From positions 78,639,354 through 78,703,353 of the forward strand of contig CALNVZ010000174.1 of assembly GCA_940671915.1 (NCBI GenBank): 64,000 bases of DNA, in the 5' to 3' direction. The stretch's first letter is position 1. Every line of letters starts with the position of its first letter. Source of the DNA: Paracentrotus lividus. Its lineage: Eukaryota; Echinodermata; Echinoidea; Camarodonta; Echinidae. The position numbers and the translations under genes were made by a program. Below are positions 23,771 to 35,351 of this stretch, one piece after another. The notes under the pieces are model-generated. The model searched no databases, was not told where the DNA came from, and saw only the letters and a list, made by a program, of their open reading frames with translations.

Positions 23771-26700
23771 ATTATATGCATGTAGTGTGGATATAACACA
23801 TTCGATCTAAAATTCAGATTTTAGAGAGAGGGGCGGGTAGGGGTGGTGTAAACGGCAAATTTTAAGAGAAGAATTTTTACGCTCGGCATGTATGTAACTG
23901 GACAAAAAAGGGCGTAAACGGGGTTTGTCTTAACTTCTGAGTAATGTAATTTATATGTCCATTCTCTGGAATCGCATACACCAGGGGGGGGGGGGCAGGA
24001 AGGGGCAAAAATATATGTTTGTGCTGCAAGCGCCAAACTTTCCTCTACAAACTTGAAATTATATATCACCTAAGGTTTGCCGGCGATGGGGGTGAGGGCA
24101 CCAGTAATGTGTAAATTTTATTGAGAGGTGCACCAACTTAGTATTTGGTAATCATGGTAATTGAACTAAGGAATTACATATAGAGGGAGGGGTTGTTCCT
24201 CCACAAATAATTAATACATATAATGCGAAAGCGGATCGTGAGTGGGAGTTTAAACACGAAAAAAATTAACAAAATCTGGGGGGGGGGGGAGGGGAGGAAT
24301 GTTTTTTTTAAAAAAAATTCCGGCCTTTCGGCAACCGTAAGTGGTAATCGGCTTCACATTCATGCACATTTTTCCTTGGTTTTTTTTTTTTCTTTACTTT
24401 TAATTTTTTATTTTTTTAAACATTTTGCCGATTTGGCCGCCCCTCTAAGGTCAATTTGTCGCCCCTTTGAAGGGTCTTTTGCGCGCTCTACCCGGGGGCG
24501 CCGGGCCCTTAAAGCCCCCCCCCCCAGAATTCGCGCAATGTCTATTGGCCTATCTTGTGAGTTAATTGGAAAACGAAATTCGATTCTGATCCGCTTTCTT
24601 TGTTGAAACTGTTTATTCTATAAAGCACAATAAACAGTGTCTACTATTTCATTACCTTGTATATAATGTAATTTTTTTTTTTCTTACTCGAATAAAAAAA
24701 TTAAATAAAACAGGATATTTGAACAGGCCGAATCCTGCATCGCCCACCCCCGATACATCCTTCTGAAATCCAACTCCCTCCCGCATCCATTAATTTTATA
24801 ATTTTAAAATGTGCGATTCAATGTCGCCGACGCGTCATGACAAAACACACGCACAAAATAATAATTAAAAAAAAAAATAAAAAAATAAAAAATGAAAACA
24901 CCCTTCCTTAAAATCGTATTAAAACAATTGCATTCAAAAAGAAGTCCACCGTGAAATTCGCTTGTTTTTTACCCCCTTCTTCTTTTACTTCTTCTTTTTT
25001 TTGATTAGAAAAAATTATGGAAGAATGACAATAAATGGGGGCACTGGCCTATTTTAACGGTACTATGCCCGTTTTCCGCGGAGAATGGGCATAGGACCCA
25101 CACGTATAGAGGCCCCTATATGCAGAACATGTAATTTGCTTTAGAGAAGATTTGTTTTGTTTTGTTTCGTTTCGCTCCGTTTTGTTTTGTTTTGTTACGT
25201 TTTGTTTCGTTTTTGTGTTTTTGTGTTTTTGTGTTCTTTATTTTTTTTTTGTTAAGTTTCCATGACAAGTCATGTTGAGTTCAGAAGGATCTCCTATAAA
25301 GAGCTAACTTATATTAAACTTTTTATAAATGGCTCCTCGCATTATTTATTTCGGACCCTTTCATGTCTATTGTCTAGGCCTAGGGGAAGCCCCCCCCCCC
25401 CCCCCCCTTCTCAGGCGGTCAACCATTCACGTATGTCTTTCCGGATCCCCCATCAGAGGCTTTTGAAAGGGAAGCCGTGTTTTGTTTTCCCTATGATTTA
25501 TGTTTGACTAAGATTCTACTTATCATTTTGGGAGGAAGCAAAATACACTGTTGCTCATAAAGGTTGGATATTCTTTAATGCTCCAGCAACATCTTTTTGC
25601 TCCGGCTTCAATTTTTTGATGTTGTTTGTCCCCGCTTCACCGTATCGGGACCCTGGCTTTATCTTGGACGTTCCCCCAACCGTTCCTGGTTAATAAAAAA
25701 TAAAAATAAAAAGTTTGTCAACCTCCACAATGCCCATTTTTGCAATTTTTCTCATTTTGGGGCCCCTTATTCGTTTGACCCGGCTGACCAAGGCCCCCTT
25801 CGTCCTACCCCCGCGAAACGCGTCTGAAGTATAGGGTTGTTATTGTTCTTTAAAATACGTTAAATCAAAGTTTAGGGTCACATGCTTTGATTTCTTATCT
25901 AGGGGAAGGTTTGGGTTAGTAAAAAGTGAGATCGGTGAAAAAATTAAATATTTTATCGTACCTTTATGCTCAAAACTAAGGAAATAAAAAGCAACCACGA
26001 ATATTTAATTACTATCATTTCCCAAAAAATTTTGTTTCAGCCTTGATAGCAAGATTGTAAATTGTGAATATAGTCTCTTTTTTTTCATCGTATGATTTAT
26101 GTTTGGCTGAGTTTCTACAATACATGCATTTTGGGAAGATAAAAATTTCCACCTTGTAAAAATGAATAAAATCAATTTTGAGCAATAATAATAATAATGT
26201 AATTTATATCGCGCCAAATCCACTTTGTAGAGTGTTCAACTTTGACCCTTCACCTGGACATTAATCAAAGTCTGTGAACATAAACCCTATAACTCAGTCG
26301 TGTTTCGTGGGGGTAAGACTGCAGGGATCTTAGTCAGCCGGGTAAACAAAAAAGGGGCTCAAAAATGAGGGGAAATGGCAAAAATGGGCATTATGGGGTT
26401 GATTTTTTTTTTTTTTTTTTCAATACCCGGGAATGGTTGAGGGAACGTCCAAAATATCGTCAGGGCCCTGAAAATGAAAATGGGGACCAATTCAAGAAAT
26501 TAAAGCCAGAGCAAAAAGATGTTGCTCGGTATCACATTAAAAAATATCCAACCTTTAATTAGCAACAGCGTACATTGAATAAACTTTGACCCTTCCCTAA
26601 GACACTAGGCCTAGACCTAAGCCGGTTACCCAAGGTTTTTCCTGGTTGATCAGTCGGGTAAACAATAAGGGTTCCCAAAAGAGAAACTAGGCAAAAATGG

Positions 26701-27504
26701 GTATACTCTGACTTGTGGTTGAAAAAAAAAAGAAGAAAAGAACAACAACCGACATGGGTAATCATCAGACTTGGGAAAATTCAAGCATACGCCGGCGAAT
26801 GATTTTGCTGAAGCCGCCAAACATATTCTTATTCTACCTTCTATACCTACAATAAGTGTATAATTACAATAGAGAGGATATTGAATAGAAAAATTAAAAA
26901 TATCTTCTAAAAGTTTGCAGGCCTGAGTTCTAACCGTTTTTTTTTTAATAATTTTATTTAAACCAATGTGACATCAATAATTATTATACCTATTAAATGC
27001 AGTTGATAGCCAATTTCATAATAACGCTCTACCTAGAGAAAAGAAAATAAATGTGTATTTAATATATCACATATCACAGTGGCCGCAGAGCGTCTTTTGC
27101 ATTTGAAAGAGGGGCTGAGCCGAAAATGGGGGAGGATATCTGGGCGGATATCGTGGGGGCTGAACAGGCTAAAAATCACAAATCTACAATCATTTTCGCG
27201 ATTTTGTACACGTTTGCTAAAAAAAAAAGAAAAAAGAGAGCGCCCCCGGCTCTGAGGCCCCTACATTGATTTACATACTTGATCACAATTGAATATAAGT
27301 CTGTAAAACTATATACTGTATCTTAAAAGGATAATAACAAAAATATCAAGCCTGCAATAGGGGTGGATCTAGCTTTTTGCTAAGGGGGGGGGGGGGTTAC
27401 CCGGAGTGAAAATTTGTAGCCAGGCACTGCGAGGGAACGGAGCGACCAAGCCCGAGGGCGCGAGGCGCCCGAGGGGGGAAGGTTTGGTATAGGGACCCTA
27501 TACT
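23771..27504. other. Decayed repeats and low-complexity DNA
   Basis: Includes a (TTTTG)n-like run (25150-25235), T- and C-runs, and the motif AATAATAATAATGTAATTTA near 26190, which looks like the tail of a retroelement or SINE. ORFs are short and not recognisable. Confidence 0.45.
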
Positions 27505-28096
27505 ATTAAAGGGGAATCCAACAAGGAGAGAATCAACCTTACAGGAAAGAGGAAAATGAGAGGAGCAATCTAAAAAAAGTTTCATCAAAATCGGTTATAA
27601 AATAAGAGAGTTATGGAATGTTTGGAAGTTAGTTGTTCTTCCTTAATGGGGATCCTCCAAAATTGGCATCATGGGCTTCAAATGGCCGATCTCATGGACA
27701 ACTCCCATTCTTTGGTACAACCAAATTTTCAGATTTTCCCGCATTTTTTCGAATATATTTACCGTGCCTTCTAGCTCAACATATGTGTGGTGAAATATAT
27801 TTTCCCATGACATATTTTGAGCTCAGATAAGAAGACAATTTTGAAGAATGGGCAATCTGAAATTTGTGTACAAAATGAATGAGAGTGTCCATAAGATCGG
27901 CCATTTTGAAGCGATGATATGCAATTTAGGATCCCCTATAGAAGGAACAACTAGACTTTCAAACTTCCCATAACTCTCTATTTTATAAACCGATTTTGAT
28001 GAAACTTTTTGGTTTTTTTTTTTTTTTTGATTGTCTCTTCATTTCCCTCTTTTTTGTAAGGTTGATTCCTCTCGGCTTGGGTGGATTCGCCCTTAA
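27505..28096. mobile_element. Long-TIR MITE, possibly TTAA target
   Basis: Left AAAGGGGAATCCA and right TGGATTCGCCCTTAA are inverted. Further in, AACCGATTTTGATGAAACTTT is mirrored by AAGTTTCATCAAAATCGGTT, and AGGATCCCC by GGGGATCCT. A TTAA is adjacent to both ends. The shared inner sequence links it to the elements at 11437, 14100, 43326 and 59206. Confidence 0.65.
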
Positions 28097-28275
28097 ATAG
28101 GGTCTACAGCCGCGGACCCAGAGATGGACGTGATAAGCGGAGAGGGGGGGGGGGGTAAGGGTGTTGAAAAATTTCCGCGTTCGGTCTGTACTCAAATTTT
28201 AAACGTACTTCATATAGGGGTACGGTCAGGTCATCCTATCATTCGGTCCCGAAGAATTGAAAGCAAAAAAAAAAC

Positions 28276-28310
28276 ACCCACCCACACACATACACACACA
28301 CACACACCCA

Positions 28311-28342
<32 letters not shown>
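28276..28342. repeat. (CA)n microsatellite
   Basis: Alternating ACAC with a few CCCA interruptions. Confidence 0.95.
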
Positions 28343-28345
<3 letters not shown>

Positions 28346-29104
28346 AACAAGCAAAGCCACTACCATCTTAAAGCATGAATTTAAAGGCGAATTTTCTGCG
28401 TTTCCCCTCCCTATCCGAATACTTTACTCTTTATCATGTTTATTGCCTCTGATCTCCGAAAGTGCTCCCCTTTTCTCAATGACACCCCCCCCCCCCCACA
28501 TTCAAATTCGTTCCGCCGCCTCTGGGTGCAACGATGCCGATCAATTCCACTGAATGTCTTTCTTAAACAGCCATGTTCAACAGCCTGTTCTTTCATTCCT
28601 TCTTCAGAAGCTCCTGCTCGTGGCACGTTCGGACTGGTGAGGACATGATTAATCTCTAAAAGGCTAAAAAAAATCTTACAATTTCTAAATCAATGTGACA
28701 AGGATAACACGTTGCCGAAAAATAACAACAATTTGAATAAGCATATCAATGCATGCGACAGTTGCGCATTTTGGCGCCTGCACCCTCCTCCCCCTACCTT
28801 TTTTCCTTCAAATCCTGGATCTGCTGCAGCTGGTGAAACTGTGTCTCGTTTATATTATTAGAAATAGTCATATAAATTAGGTATATTTTTTTGTTTCCAC
28901 AAAGAACATTACTAAACTATAAATTTTGGTAATAATTCACAACTGTTTCATTTTGAATGTTTTTAATTTACACCATCTCTGCGAGAAAAAAGGGAACTCT
29001 TGAACCTAGCAATTGTAAAGTCAGACACAGATCGAGGGGATGGGGGTTACCGCCCCTAAAAAAAGCCTTATACTTCTACCCATGTTTTATTCTCCTACAC
29101 ATAG

Positions 29105-29166
29105 CTCTTGCCCTGAAAGGAATCGACTATGAATATAAACCTGTCAACGTTGTGAAGGGGGAACAG
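29105..29166 (+). CDS. Orphan exon of zeta-class glutathione S-transferase / maleylacetoacetate isomerase type
   Basis: Acceptor TCTCCTACACATAG and donor GTACCG enclose 62 bp encoding (A)LALKGIDYEYKPVNVVKGEQ. This matches the GSTZ1 segment after the catalytic SSCSWRVRI motif, where human GSTZ1 reads IALALKGIDYE. GSTZ1 acts in tyrosine catabolism (maleylacetoacetate to fumarylacetoacetate). I could not find the preceding active-site exon or the following exons nearby. The gene may have very long introns, or this may be a stranded fragment. Confidence 0.6.
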
Positions 29167-29839
29167 GTACCGTATATCAGCCATCCCGTTGTGACTCGCG
29201 TGACATTTACACAAAATTTCATATTGCAGACCTGTTTTAATCTAATATCTAATCTAATCTATTTAATGTCAGTCCCAATAAATTGTCCCTGTTATCGTGC
29301 ATTATTATTGACATACGAGAATATATTTCATTTTGAAGGAATAACAATATGGACAATACTTACAAATGCAATTTAAGAAATGATTTAGGAACATTATTGA
29401 GGATTTGTTTATTTTCGAACCGTCACATTTTCATTTTCTTGATTTGACAGTTGATGTTTCAAATGTCCAAAATGGCTAGAAACATAAATTGATATTAGTT
29501 TTGCAAAATGTTTCTTAAAATGTTTGCAAGTTATATATTTCTTTTAGGTAAGATCATTTACTTTTACGTCACCCCATGTTTGACTCTGGTTTGACTCACT
29601 TTGTCAGGTTAATTAATATACACGTTTAAGTCTCTTTTTCGATACATTAAAACCATGTATTAATACTCTTCCAGATGTTTGTTTGACGGCGTTCAATATT
29701 GTTAGCATAATGTATGTCCTATGTATTCTACATTACCCATATCAATGAAGAAAAGGAGTGCATTATTGTTACAATAAAACAATGGTTGTATAGAAAGCTT
29801 TCTGAATTGGTCAATTGCCCTATTTTGCAATGCCGTAAT

Positions 29840-30486
29840 TCGGTATAGTAAATAGTGGTATATTTTACGAGCTGTGATTGGTTGAAAGGTGGTCACGTGT
29901 CGTTCAACCATTCTGGTATGTTGAACGGTTTTTTGTTATGTTGAACGGTTTTTACCTGTGTTAAATGAATGGTGAAATCGATTGCCTTGTTGCGCAAGCG
30001 CGTAATAACAGTAAAATGGTGCGCACAACAATAGATACGCGGAGCGACAATATACGTCACAATAGCTTACTTAGCACCAAAGTTTGGCAAACATTTGCAA
30101 GATAAACCAGATTAGGCAAGGTCAAAGATCTAGGGGTCTATTACTATAATAATAGTGCATGCATCTATTAATGCAACATTACTGACTATGTGAACTCCAA
30201 ATACTAAATTATCCCTCGGGCACATCTGTTTACACTCGGCCTACGGCCTCGGTGAAATAAATGTGCCTCGGATAATTTAGTATTGTCGTGCACATAATCT
30301 AGTATGTTGCATGGTAGAGCATGCACTATTTATATAATAGTGCACCGCGTGCACTACTACCGGCAATTTCTGCACTGCCTTGTTGCGCAAGTAAAAAATG
30401 GTGCGCACACAATAGATACGCGGAGCAACAATATACGTCACAATAGCTTAATTAGCACAAAAGTTTGGCAAACATATTGGCAAAGA
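29840..30486. repeat. Local duplication of a GC-richer repeat unit
   Basis: The segment around 29985-30105 (TTGTTGCGCAAGCGCGTAAT, GTGCGCACAACAATAGATAC, CACAATAGCTTACTTAGCAC) recurs at about 30375-30486. Related pieces occur near 33020-33110 and 62410-62640. A palindrome at about 30202-30284 is centred on CTCGGCCTACGGCCTCGG. Confidence 0.65.
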
Positions 30487-32483
30487 TAATAATAATAATA
30501 ACGCATTTGTATAGCGCATCTGTCTAGTTAACTATTCCGAGCGCTTTGTAAAACAAGATGAAAGTGTTGAACAACATACATGATGTAGTTACAAACACAT
30601 TCTCTTAATAAAAACGATAAGATAAGAGGGACTGCCTGTGAGGCGCACACCTCAAATCTGCCATGTCAAAGTCAAAGAGGAAAGGATTGTCAATGCCAAA
30701 ACACAGACAGTAAACATCAATATATATTTTGATAATTATATAAAGAACTACAATTTACATATAATACAACATTAATATTCAAGTTAGTATGCCTTCACAA
30801 AAAGAAATGTTTTGAGATTAGATTTGAACGTTTCTAATGTCTCCAAAGAACGAATCTGTGTAGGTAATGCATTCCATAAAGCTGGAGCAGCTGAAGAAAA
30901 TGACCGATCTCCGTACATTGATACATATCTTTTTGTAACAAGCAAGTTTTTCCTGAGAGCGTAGATTACGACTAGGAACATATTCTCTAAGAAGATTGAA
31001 TATATATGCAGGCGCACAGCCATGCATTGCCTTCCAAGTAATAAGCAGAATTTTGTATTCAATACGTTCCTTTACTGGTAGCCAATGTAGCCCTTTCAAG
31101 ACAGGGGAAATATGATCCTTTTGGCGGTTCTTGACAAAACTCGAGCAGCAGAGTTTTGTGCACGTTGTAGTTTAGCTAATTGACATGATGGCATATTATA
31201 TAACAGAGAATTGCAGTAGTCAAGGCGTGAAATTACAAAAGAATGAATAATGATGGCAAGAGTTTTATTTGACAAAATCTTGCGAATTTTGCAAATGTTT
31301 CGTAATTGAAAATACATAGCCTGACATGTCTTTGTACAAATTCATTCATTGTCATGTGACTATCGAATAACACTCCAAGATTACGTGCAGATTGTGAGGA
31401 TAAACATTTGAGTTACCAACACGAATAGTATCAAACGATAAGTCACCTTCTGGTGTTTAGATGAAAGAATTAATTCACTCTTAGCATCATTGAGCTTAAG
31501 CTTGTTCCTGTTCATCCAAGCTTTGATATCAGCAAACACACTTTTCTAATTTCTGACGCTTGTTATTTACATCATCCTGATCTGACGGATTGAATGGAAT
31601 AAAATTGAGTATCATCAGCATAAAGATGGACATGTACATTATGAGCTCGTGCATATCAGCAATTGGTTTAGAATAAATGCTAAAAAGAGACGGGCCTAAA
31701 ACTGAACCTTGAGGAACACCATATGAGAGGCGAATCCCTGGAGACACACATTCGCCAATCTTCACTGACTGCGAACGATCACTCATATAAGATCTGAACC
31801 AACAGTGCACGGTCTAATGTTAACATCTGAAAGGCGTATTTGTAAGATGTCTTGGTCAATGGTGTCAAACGCTGACGACAGATCGAGAAGAATCATAAAT
31901 ACAGCTTGTTTATTATCTAGCGCTAGCATGATATCGTTATGAACGTTGACCAAAGCCGTCTCCGTCCATGATATTTTTTGTATGCTGACTGGTGGGGCTC
32001 ATGAAAGCCATGATCATCAAGATGTTCATGGAGGCGTGAAGAGACGACCTTTCCAAAACTTTGGAAAGAAACTTAAGATTAGATATAGGGCGGTAGTTCT
32101 TCAAGTTCTCAATATCCAAATTTGGCTTTTCACAATGGGCGAACAATGGCACTTTTGAGGATCAGGAAACACACCCAGTCGAAGAGATTCATTTATATCT
32201 AGTAATACATGGCAGTAGACATTTAACATGTTTTTTCAGGATCCAGGTTGGCAAGGGATCATCAAAAAGTAGAAGACGGTGATCGAGTTATGATTCTTAA
32301 TACTTCATCTTCAGTTGCAGGGTCGAAGGAGCATAATGCAGGTACGTCATCAGAAGAAGAAGGGATAATGTCAAGTGTCGGTGCTGCTGCTGTAGAGGCA
32401 TCAAATCATTCCGTATCTTCTTTGATCTTAGTATCGAAATAGTCGCTAATTTAGAGGCTAAATCTAATCAGAGTCATGGGTAG
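30487..32483 (-). mobile_element. Degenerate, 5'-truncated non-LTR retrotransposon (LINE)
   Basis: Minus-strand fragments in different frames read in order as a reverse transcriptase. NYRPISNLKFLSKVLE lies at about 32060-32110, GVPQGSVLGPSLFS at about 31690, the catalytic YADD box (HVHLYADDTQF) at about 31620, and LQRAQNSAARVL then LHWLPVKERIEYKIL at about 31050-31170. The C-terminal RSFSSAAPALWNALP is at about 30890. Frame changes and stops show that it is dead. The 3' end is an AATAATAATAA tail next to 30487. Jockey/CR1-like clade is inferred from the 'LHWLPV…LWNALP' C-terminus. Confidence 0.85.
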
Positions 32484-32610
32484 GGTATTGATAAAACCAG
32501 ATTAGGCAAGGTCAAATATCTAGGGGTCTATTTACTATAATAAATACTGCATGCATCTATTAATGCAACATTACTGACTATGTGAACTCCAAATACTAAA
32601 TAGAGCTACT
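32484..32610. repeat. Continuation of the repeat interrupted by the LINE
   Basis: AACCAGATTAGGCAAGGTCA and CTAGGGGTCTATTTACTATA repeat the sequence at 30106-30215. The LINE therefore separates the two halves of one repeat copy, with a short GATAA-like duplication at both junctions. Confidence 0.6.
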
Positions 32611-32869
32611 AAATAGAACTAAATACTTCAAGAGCTGAAGAGAGGATTCATCATAGACTAGTTCACGCGTTACATTTAACTTTCAAGGTTTAAAAACTCT
32701 CCTGTTTTTACGTGTTAAGGGATTTCAAGTCTTCTGGAGAGAGGTTCATCTATAATAGTAAGGTAAGTTCAGATATACTTTGATACAATTTTCTGTTCCC
32801 ATCTAATATAACATATAGTAGGCCTACATGCTTATTGTCGTTCAATATACAATATCATTCGTGTCCATA

Positions 32870-32962
32870 AATTTCAAATTTCTCTTGTGCGTTTATATTT
32901 AAACTCGGCCTACGGCCTCGTTGAAATATAAACGCACGCGAGAAATTTGAAATTTATGGACA
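32870..32962. repeat. Palindrome centred on CGGCCTACGGCC
   Basis: ATTTCAAATTTCTC.TGTGCGTTTATATTT is mirrored across the centre CTCGGCCTACGGCCTCG. Same centre sequence as the palindrome near 30240. Confidence 0.65.
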
Positions 32963-33229
32963 CTCATATTATGGTATATTGCACTCGCTAGCATGCACTA
33001 TTTGTATAATATTGCACTCCGCGATGCCAGTAAAATGCTGCACGCAACAACTTTAACAATGGATACGCGGAGCAACAATTGACGTCATAATAGATTGATC
33101 ATTTGAATTTCTCCTTCAGGCAGATTTGATAGTACAGGAGAGTAAACCTCTTTTTTTTTTTTCTTTTTTTTTTAAACTGATAGCGTTGCTGTTGCCATGG
33201 AAAATGGTTTGTATGTACAATAATAATAA

Positions 33230-33362
33230 TACTGGATTTCTTTCGTGCAATATGAGATATATTCCATTCATCAGTATAAATATTGCACTCGTCTTCGACT
33301 CTTGCAATATTCATACTGATGAATGGAATATATCTCATATTGCACTCAAGTGCATCCAATAT
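33230..33362. repeat. Near-perfect hairpin
   Basis: TGCAATATGAGATATATTCC and ATTCATCAGTATAAATATTG are mirrored around CTCGTCTTCGACTC. Short ORFs on both strands are mirror images and are not genes. Confidence 0.75.
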
Positions 33363-33389
33363 TATATAATTATTCAACGATAGAAATCA

Positions 33390-34750
33390 AGATTAAATTC
33401 AGGTTTCCTTTCATGCATTTCTTCTTAAATTTTCAAATGGCGAATTATTTCTGTTGTATAATAATTCAAGTGTTGACATATTTTTGAAAAGAAATCTTTA
33501 GATATCTCCCAATTATGTACAGAGCCCCACCCCGCTCTGTACTGTGATGGACTACCTTCGGTTTATCATGGATCTTATATATCCATGGGTTTACCGATTA
33601 TTCCATCTCCTAATATGTTTTTTTTTTTTCTTAATATTATTCTAGTCAAACAATTTGTTCAATATTAGAATGATAAATAAGACTTTACCACACATCTTTC
33701 AATATTTGTAAATTGCAAGTATTTTTTTTCATTCGTTATCGAAATATTAATTGTAAAAAAAAAAAAAAACAAAACAATACGCAAAATTGGTTCTTATCGT
33801 GTTTAAAAAAAATGTCTTTCTTTATGAGAAATTAAAATTTGAAACGAATAGGAAATATTTACAAACTTACCCTAACACTGTATTTGACAAGATTCAAACA
33901 CAAAATGCAAAATCGTCAGATTTGATTTATTAAAAAAAAAAAATCTTCATTTGAAATATGTTTCAAATGCAGTGACCAAGATGGCCGCTCTTTTATTCAT
34001 TTAAGATGATTCTTTATATCTGAAATGTTTGCAAGTTTGAATACTGACATCCTTCAGTATTACTATATACACAAACCATGTTACCACGTATGATTTGGTT
34101 TTACCCCCCCCCCACCCTTTAGGATAATTTGATTTTGACAATATGCTTTCAATCAAAGAGAAGGTGATAGATTAAAAGCAGAACCAGTTTTATGCATTTC
34201 GTCTTTAATTGCCCAACCGCAAAATTATTTCTCTCGTATAACTTAAGCATTAAAATCTGTAAAATATTATGATCTTTGAAATACAATGTCTGCCTATATT
34301 TTGTACAGAGCCCCACCCCGCTCTGCACAGTGATGGACAACCTTCGGTTTACCGATTATTCCATCTCCAAATTTCCCTCCATTTCTATAATAGACCTAAC
34401 TTCAGAATTTAAAAAATGCATAAAAGTCAACGTATTTCAAGATTCGAGTAGGCTTCATTGTGCTTTGTTTAAACAAAGTAATATGCAAACTTATTTGTTA
34501 AAATTTCGGATTCGGTGCTTATCAATTTATGTGAGTTTTATCAATACAATTGTGTAGCAAATTAAAGTTTATAAATAGTAGTTGTAAATCGAGTACTGAC
34601 ATTTCAGCCGGCCAGTGTTAGTCCCCAACTTTCATCATTAAACATTATTATGATGAGAAATTGAAATATAAAATGAAAAGAAATATTTACAATACTTACC
34701 CTGACACTGCATTTCGAAAAGATATCGTATTTTCAATTTAATTATACACT
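33390..34750. repeat. Diverged tandem duplication, period about 0.8 kb
   Basis: TGTACAGAGCCCCACCCCGC then TCTG, followed by GTGATGGAC and TTTACCGATTATTCCATCTC, occurs at about 33518-33610 and again at 34303-34370. Flanking blocks (TTATGCATTTC…AATTATTTCT; CTTACCCT.ACACTG) repeat with the same order and spacing. Confidence 0.65.
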
Positions 34751-35135
34751 GTAAAACAAAATATCGGTCATGCCACAAGCTAGTTCACGCACGGATTGAA
34801 TAATTTATAAACTTGCTTTGTTTTATGAACAAAGACTTGGCAGTCTTTAATTAAATGTAAAAAAAAAAAAAGATTATTAATTAGTCATTGATAAACTATA
34901 TTATTACGTTTTGAATGCCTTTATCAAACATTATTCGTTTAAACATCGTTGTTGACTTTTAGTAATACTTACCTAAACCAAAAGGTGCATTTTAAAGTAA
35001 ACCGAATTCGGATGATAGTTTTTCTCATTGGCAAATCATTTGAAATTTGTTATGCGATAAATTCGAATTTTGTTTTTAAACGTTTTAAAAGGTGAAAATG
35101 AAAGCAGATATCTTTTCGGATATAGTGTTTATCGT

Positions 35136-35351
35136 CTACATTACCCTCTCCAGCTCGTCAACGACTTCGTCGATGCTTGGCCGACAGAGATGGGAGTTCT
35201 GTCGGCAGATGTCACCGATGATGCTCAGATCAATGTTGGTTGTAGAATCTCCCATCAAGGTGAATAGTCGGCCGAGCTGGAACACATCACTCGCGATAGA
35301 TGTGAGCTCATCGTCGAGTGCGCATTCGGGGGCAATGTGAACGTATATCTC
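35136..35351 (-). CDS. Kinase gene exon 10 (last), C-lobe
   Basis: Starts EIYVHIAPECALDDE after acceptor TTCTAAACAG. It contains SDVFQLGRLF (subdomain IX), CRPSIDEVVDELERVM (subdomain XI) and a TAG stop. The protein ends right after the kinase domain. Confidence 0.9.
   Translation of the reverse strand, partial: EIYVHIAPECALDDELTSIASDVFQLGRLFTLMGDSTTNIDLSIIGDICRQNSHLCRPSIDEVVDELERVM

Noticed and set aside
28124..28553. His/Thr/Pro-rich plus-strand ORFs
   Set aside because: They read through the (CA)n microsatellite.
31946..32158. Plus-strand ORF over the LINE
   Set aside because: Antisense of the reverse-transcriptase region.
33099..33383. ORFs on both strands with similar peptides
   Set aside because: Mirror products of a hairpin.
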